Shown: positions 59,110-64,000 of the stretch, piece after piece | How positions within the stretch are numbered: the first letter of the stretch is position 1 | How the letters are laid out: each line of letters starts with the position of its first letter | Source: Jackrogersella multiformis | Taxonomy: Eukaryota; Ascomycota; Sordariomycetes; Xylariales; Hypoxylaceae | Direction of reading: 5' to 3' | DNA length: 64,000 bases | NCBI GenBank assembly: GCA_902806575.1 | Contig: CADCXD010000002.1 | Location: 62,001 to 126,000, forward strand | The notes under the pieces: model-generated | What the model was told of the DNA's origin: nothing | The model's input: the letters and a program-made list of their open reading frames with translations, nothing else | Databases searched by the model: none | Program-made: the position numbers and the translations under genes

Positions 59110-62100
59110 ATGACCACAGCAGTGAGTCTTTCCTCTATTCACTCGTGATCACATATAATCAAGCATAACCACGGTTCGCCGCCTCTTTGCTGGCCTACAG
59201 TGTAAATAATAGATTTAGGAAGGATTGTTACCGTCTTCCTAATGACATATCTACCCATCTTTTATCAATATATATACCTCTTGGTCTTTCAATCTCTGTC
59301 TCTATGCTGACACTATCTCGGCACATAGACACGGCCAAACGGCTTTCCTAATCTCGCCATGGGAAACCCCTCGAGCGACAAGGCCTCGCAGCCTCTCGGA
59401 TCAACTTTCAGTCACCCAACTTGGCAATCGACCGGCATTTGGGGAAGTAGCATTGGTGGTTCGTTGAACACACGACGAGACGTAACAGGCTCTAGAGGTG
59501 TGTGAAGCTATACCGGAAATACGGGGTGGTACACCCTACGGATAGAGCTAACAAGCGTCACAGAATCAGACGAACACTCGCCCAGCACTGCTTCGGGCTC
59601 CGCGCAGTTAAATTCACACTCCCAAGCCCAGTCGTGGGTTTCCCGAGGAGGCATATGGAATCACGGAAGTGCTGCACATCAGGGTCCGTCCCCCGGGAGC
59701 AGTTCGCCGACACGCACAAGGGATGGGTTTCAACACAACTTCACCGAAGCCTCGAGCAACTCCCACATCTTCCAGTTACGACAACCGGTAGGCCAGAATG
59801 GATCGGTTGCCCAAAACAGAACGATGCCACCTGGTCCCTCAGATCTCTCGACGTCATCTTTTAAGTACACACCAAGCTTTGGGGATTCGGTTGGCGAGGA
59901 ACGCGGGAGCTCTGGTTTATACGCGTCGAACGGCAACACACAGCTAGACCTCGAGGCTACCGGGATCTACCGACGCAACTCGAACGACCCAACATTCCCT
60001 AATCTCGGACACAGCCGCCAAAACACACTTGCCTCACGACAGCCTGAATCTGACGTGCAAACACCTTCTCATCGTTACGACAGCAGCTCGAACTATCCGT
60101 TTACTAAACTATCGAGCCATCCTAAATCGCAGCAAACCCAACGTCCCTCTATTTCTGGTGCTTCAGTGACGTTACCTTCGGAGCCGAGCCGTTCCAACGG
60201 TTTTGCGTTTGGATCGGTCGACGCCTCGGGCCATGATTTTGAGGACAGCTTCAACCGAGGTCTAGTCCTGGAAGATAGCTCCGATGCTATAACTAACGGA
60301 TATGCACCTAACGGGCCCTTCAATCCCAACAGCCAGCCGTTCCAGTTTAATCCCGGTTCGCAACCATGGCAGCACGATCTAGCAAACAACCAGAGAGCAT
60401 TCGGCCAAAGCATGCAAGAATCCTGGGCAGACCCCGCTGCCCCCTCGCTCTACGCTTCCCGGAGGGCTCCAGGCGAGAGGGGGTCGCCTGCTGGTAGTTC
60501 ATATCGGCCGAGCGTCAACAGTCCGCGAGCCTTCTCCGGAACTCCAAACCCAAGGGCTGACCCATGGAGCAGACCTGGTTCGCGGGACCCGAGGGTGCTT
60601 CAGGAGCTCGACCGGGCGCAGCACGGTTCTCAATATTTGCAACAGCAGCAGTCTGGTTTCTATCAAGCAAATTACTACAATACCGGTGTCTCCCAGTTTT
60701 CGGCTCCCTACGATCAGTACGTTCAGAACCCGAGCTTACGGTCCCAAGTGCAACTTCCAGGATATGGTTTACCAATGAACTATCTCCCCGGCCTTCCAGT
60801 TCCCATGCGGCCCAGCAGAGACCAGGATCCCGGCAAAGGCGTTCGTAGTGTGCTGCTCGAAGAGTTTCGCGGCAACGCTAAGTCCAACAAGCGCTACGAA
60901 CTCAAGGTAGGTACCTAAATCCCAAGAAATTAGCGAGTAACTAACCCAGGCCTAGGATATCTACAACCACATTGTCGAATTCAGTGGCGACCAACATGGC
61001 TCGCGATTTATTCAGGAGAAACTTCAGACGGCGAACAGCGACGAAAAAGACCAAGTCTTCCGGGAAATCGAGCCTAATACTCTTCAACTCATGAAGGATG
61101 TCTTCGGCAACTACGTCATACAGAAATTCTTTGAGCACGGAAACCAGGTCCAAAAGAAGATTATTGCGGCGCAGATGAAGGGAAAGGTTGCGGAGCTCTC
61201 GACCCAGATGTATGCGTGCCGCGTCGTACAAAAGGTGAGTTCAACACAAAGACTCTCACCGAGACTAAGTTCCTGACTGAGTATACTAGGCACTTGAGCA
61301 CGTGCTCGTTGAACAGCAAACCGAGATCGTAGAAGAGCTGAAGCCCGACATTATGCGGATTGTGAAGGACCAGAATGGAAACCACGTCATCCAAAAGATC
61401 ATACAGATGGTACCGCGCCTCTGCATCCCATTCATCATGGATGCCTTCCAAAGCCAAATCGAATCATTAGCGTCCCACAACTACGGTTGCAGAGTCATCC
61501 AGCGGATCCTAGAGCATGGGACTGAGGCAGAGAAGACGAGTCTGATGACGGATCTTCATGGCTGCGCAGCTAGGCTCATAACGGACCAGTATGGGAACTA
61601 TGTCACCCAGCACATCATCGCGCAGGGTGAACCGGATGACCGGCAGCTAGTGATCCAACTCGTCCTTCAGAAGCTGCTGTTCTTTTCGAAGCACAAATTC
61701 GCATCAAACGTGGTGGAGAAGTCAATCGAGTACGGGACAAACGGGGACCGAAAGGCTATTCGAATTCAGCTCACGGCTCTTCACAGCGATGGCACAAGCC
61801 CGCTTCAACTTATGATGAAGGATCAATTCGGCAACTATGTGATCCGTAAGTTCAATGCCTTGGTCTCATCCTGGTGGTGCGTTATAACTAACGAGTTACT
61901 AGAAAAACTAATGCAGCATCTTGAGGGCGAGGACCGCGAGTCCTTTATCGAGGAGATGAGACCCCACTTCGCTAACCTGAAGAAGTACAGCACCGGGCGG
62001 CAGATCACGGCTCTGGATCGACTGATGTCCGCAAGCTCGGTTGGTCTAGGAGGACCGGGCTCTGCTACGGCGTCCGGTAGCCCCACCACGCCGAGCCTAC

Positions 62101-62276
62101 TGGTCGAGGTCAACTCGGCTGCCCCTACCCCGTCTCTCACTATGGAGCAGAACAGCCCACAGAGTAGCAGCCCGCCAAGCACCAATTCCGGCATGGAAGA
62201 GTCGCTAGACGAAAAGACCGCTAAGGCGTCATCCCTCAGTCAATCTTGTCGAACGATTGAGGTTAATGAACAATAA
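59110..62276 (+). CDS. PUF3: Pumilio-family RNA-binding protein (Puf3 type)
   Basis: Binds 3' UTR motifs and lowers stability or translation of target mRNAs. Six exons: 59110-59121, 59329-59497, 59564-60906, 60956-61234, 61290-61845 and 61903-62276, 910 residues, frame closed throughout. Exon 1 codes only MTTA; exon 2 gives TRPNGFPNLAMGNPSSDK. Residues 1-490 are disordered Ser/Asn/Gln-rich. The Pumilio domain (about 490-830) has eight repeats with reading residues SRFIQ, NYVIQ, CRVVQ, NHVIQ, CRVIQ, NYVTQ, SNVVE and NYVIQ. By the Pumilio code this reads UGUAUAUA, the Puf3/PUM1-type site. The final intron (61846-61902) is 57 nt, stop-free and in frame; reading through would change NYVIQ to NYVIR and add 19 residues. 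The Ser-rich tail is disordered. A TGTAAATA lies in intron 1 (59201-59208). Confidence 0.95.
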
Positions 62277-63564
62277 GCTGCTACAGATACCTCCGTCACC
62301 ACGCGTATACGGAACGTGTCTAATATTTTTTGCCTTGTATCTTCTCGAATGATCTTATCTGGTTGTCTGAACTCGATACCCACCCACTCACCACCTTCAT
62401 ATCCTTCATCTATTACATTTATTTCGACGAACTAAAAATGAAATCGGCGCATAAAAGACATAGCACTGCAAATAACACATAGAGACCGAGGACCTCCAGT
62501 CGACTCAAATGACAACATATGGCATACGACATATAACATACCACATAATATCTGGGGTTTTAATGGTCTGTTCCGCATCAAGGAATTCCATTCTGATGTC
62601 TCTTTTTTTCACAAATTGGTTTATTGGTCCTCGCGGCTGGTTAAGGAGACAAACGGCCGTTCCCAGCCATCCAGGTTTAGGCGTTCGGCGTAAGGAAGTT
62701 GATGCTTTTGGTATGCGGGTAGGTCATAGGGCATCTGGCGCGAAGCCCCGGATGGAACAGAGCGGTAGGCTGTCACGGAGAACAAAACTGACGGCGAAAC
62801 GAACACAAAAAGCGATAAGTCACGGGGTAGTGTTTTGTATTTCTATCTGCTCGATGACATATATGTATGTTCCCTGCCAGTATTTGAAGGGTAGACCCGC
62901 AGCCTAGATATGACACATAGAATCGAATGCTTTTTTATTTAGTGAATAACGGCTTAGTAACTTGAACCTGTTCCAGTGACCGTATTTTTATGAGAATACC
63001 TAGTCTGGCTTCTCCAAGACCCATGATGCCGCTTCAGCTTGCAAAAAGCCGACATGGTCGCTAAATATGCTAAGGAGGTGGAGGTCATAGGTAATCATAC
63101 GCCTTTTGCTTATCGCAATAACAACAGCATAACACAACCATCACTATACTTACATAAATAGGTGGCTCAGGATCGAGTACATATGGCGCCGTCTCGAATA
63201 GAGTGGCGGGAAACCTCGTTGAAGTGAGGGGAGGGGTTTCGGACGACGCTGGCGGCCCGAAGGATTTCGGCGGGGCGAATTGGCTACGGCCAGGGCCACA
63301 GACGTCATCGCTTGCTGTCTGCCGAAGGAGCCGGAGGAACTGGTGGTGGAACTGATGAAAGAAAAGGGCGGTGTTGGTATCGCTGGTGGGAGGTCGCGGG
63401 TTTGATTGGGATTTTGGTTTCACGATGGGATGATAGGGAGGTGGGAGGGTGCCGTGTCGAATGCCGTTCTGTTTCGTTAGAATTGGTGGAAACGGGGAGG
63501 AGGAGATGGTAGGCACGGATGGGAGAACACGAGGTGAGGCGACAATCTACACACGTAAAAGTAC

Positions 63565-63598
<34 letters not shown>

Positions 63599-64000
63599 AT
63601 GCAGATATGTATGTACGTAGTGTAGATGTTCACCTGCTGGATGGGGGTTAGAGCGCATCTGGATCGACACGGAGGGGCATGCGTATGCCATGCATGTACA
63701 CTCCGGGAACCGAAAATAGAAACGTGGTTGTGGGATGCCGTAGTACTAGGTAGGTAGGTATGCGTGAATAGGATGGGGGAAAGGGGCCACTGGGAGGGGA
63801 GGGGTGCGTGTTAGGCCCAACTGGGCTAATGTATGCAACCCTACCTCTCGGGTCCTTTCCGCCCCCCTCTTGGTATACGACATAGCTGCATATGGGTAGA
63901 TGGCTCGGCGTCTTGGTGGTGGTGGTGGTGTTTCGGCTTTCGCTGGGGAAGGAGGATGAGGATAAGGTTAGGGGGAGGTATACCGGTTGTTTGTTCTATA
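62277..64000. other. 3' flank of the Pumilio gene and window end
   Basis: No convincing gene. A Pro/Ser-rich minus-strand frame (63085-63516, overlapped by another at 63305-63691) lies in a GC-skewed stretch. It could be the edge of a leftward gene but has no motif. The end of the window (63,770-64,000) is G-rich on the + strand. Confidence 0.5.
63564..63600. repeat. (AT)n(GT)n compound microsatellite
   Basis: About eight AT units followed by about nine GT units. Confidence 0.95.

Noticed and set aside
63085..63691. Overlapping minus-strand Pro/Ser/His-rich ORFs near the window end
   Set aside because: Low complexity, includes translated microsatellite; no motif.

Overview
This window comes from a filamentous ascomycete (Pezizomycotina), probably a Sordariomycete-type genome. 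The evidence is short spliceosomal introns (mostly 49-150 nt, with GT...CTAAC...AG signals), long pyrimidine-rich leaders, wide intergenic spaces, and a eukaryotic nuclear gene set. I found no rRNA, tRNA, CRISPR array, bacterial operon or intact transposon. Eleven protein-coding genes are well supported, one conserved-looking membrane gene is unnamed, and one small ORF is doubtful. Exon structures were worked out by hand from splice signals, frame continuity and family motifs.

Layout. 0-2.6 kb: SET2 (H3K36 methyltransferase, 5' end outside the window). 4.1-5.7 kb (-): mitochondrial 4-aminobutyrate aminotransferase. 5.7-13.7 kb: no convincing gene, including a 2.1 kb stretch with almost no open frame that may be a decayed repeat. 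13.7-15.1 kb: four-helix membrane protein with a long disordered tail. 16.3-26 kb: a dense housekeeping block with RAD23 (+), BDP1 (-), BRE1 (+) and a SARAF homologue (-). 29.4-33.6 kb: full-length ABCB multidrug-type transporter. 38.8-40 kb: secreted, probably GPI-anchored, cysteine-rich protein. 41.7-45 kb (-): GPI13, the GPI ethanolamine phosphate transferase. 45.8-46.7 kb (-): short-chain dehydrogenase. 50.6-51.2 kb (-): single-pass membrane protein with LPxY motifs. 59.1-62.3 kb: Pumilio/Puf3-type RNA-binding protein.

How the genes relate. There is no biosynthetic cluster or defence island. The genes are mostly core cell functions: co-transcriptional chromatin marking (Set2, Bre1), Pol III initiation (Bdp1), proteasome shuttling and DNA repair (Rad23), ER calcium or membrane biology (SARAF), GPI anchors (Gpi13 beside a likely GPI-anchored client), drug or metabolite efflux, GABA catabolism, and post-transcriptional control (Puf).

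The most notable signals are these. Two 57-nt introns are stop-free and in frame; one splits the codon for an RNA-reading residue of Pumilio repeat 8. The cysteine-rich gene has a probable GC-AG intron. A short palindrome, ACCTAGGT, occurs about twenty times, only between genes. A perfect 4 x 27-bp minisatellite is built on that palindrome. GC content rises sharply near the 3' ends of four unrelated genes. I did not find a convincing new multi-gene system.
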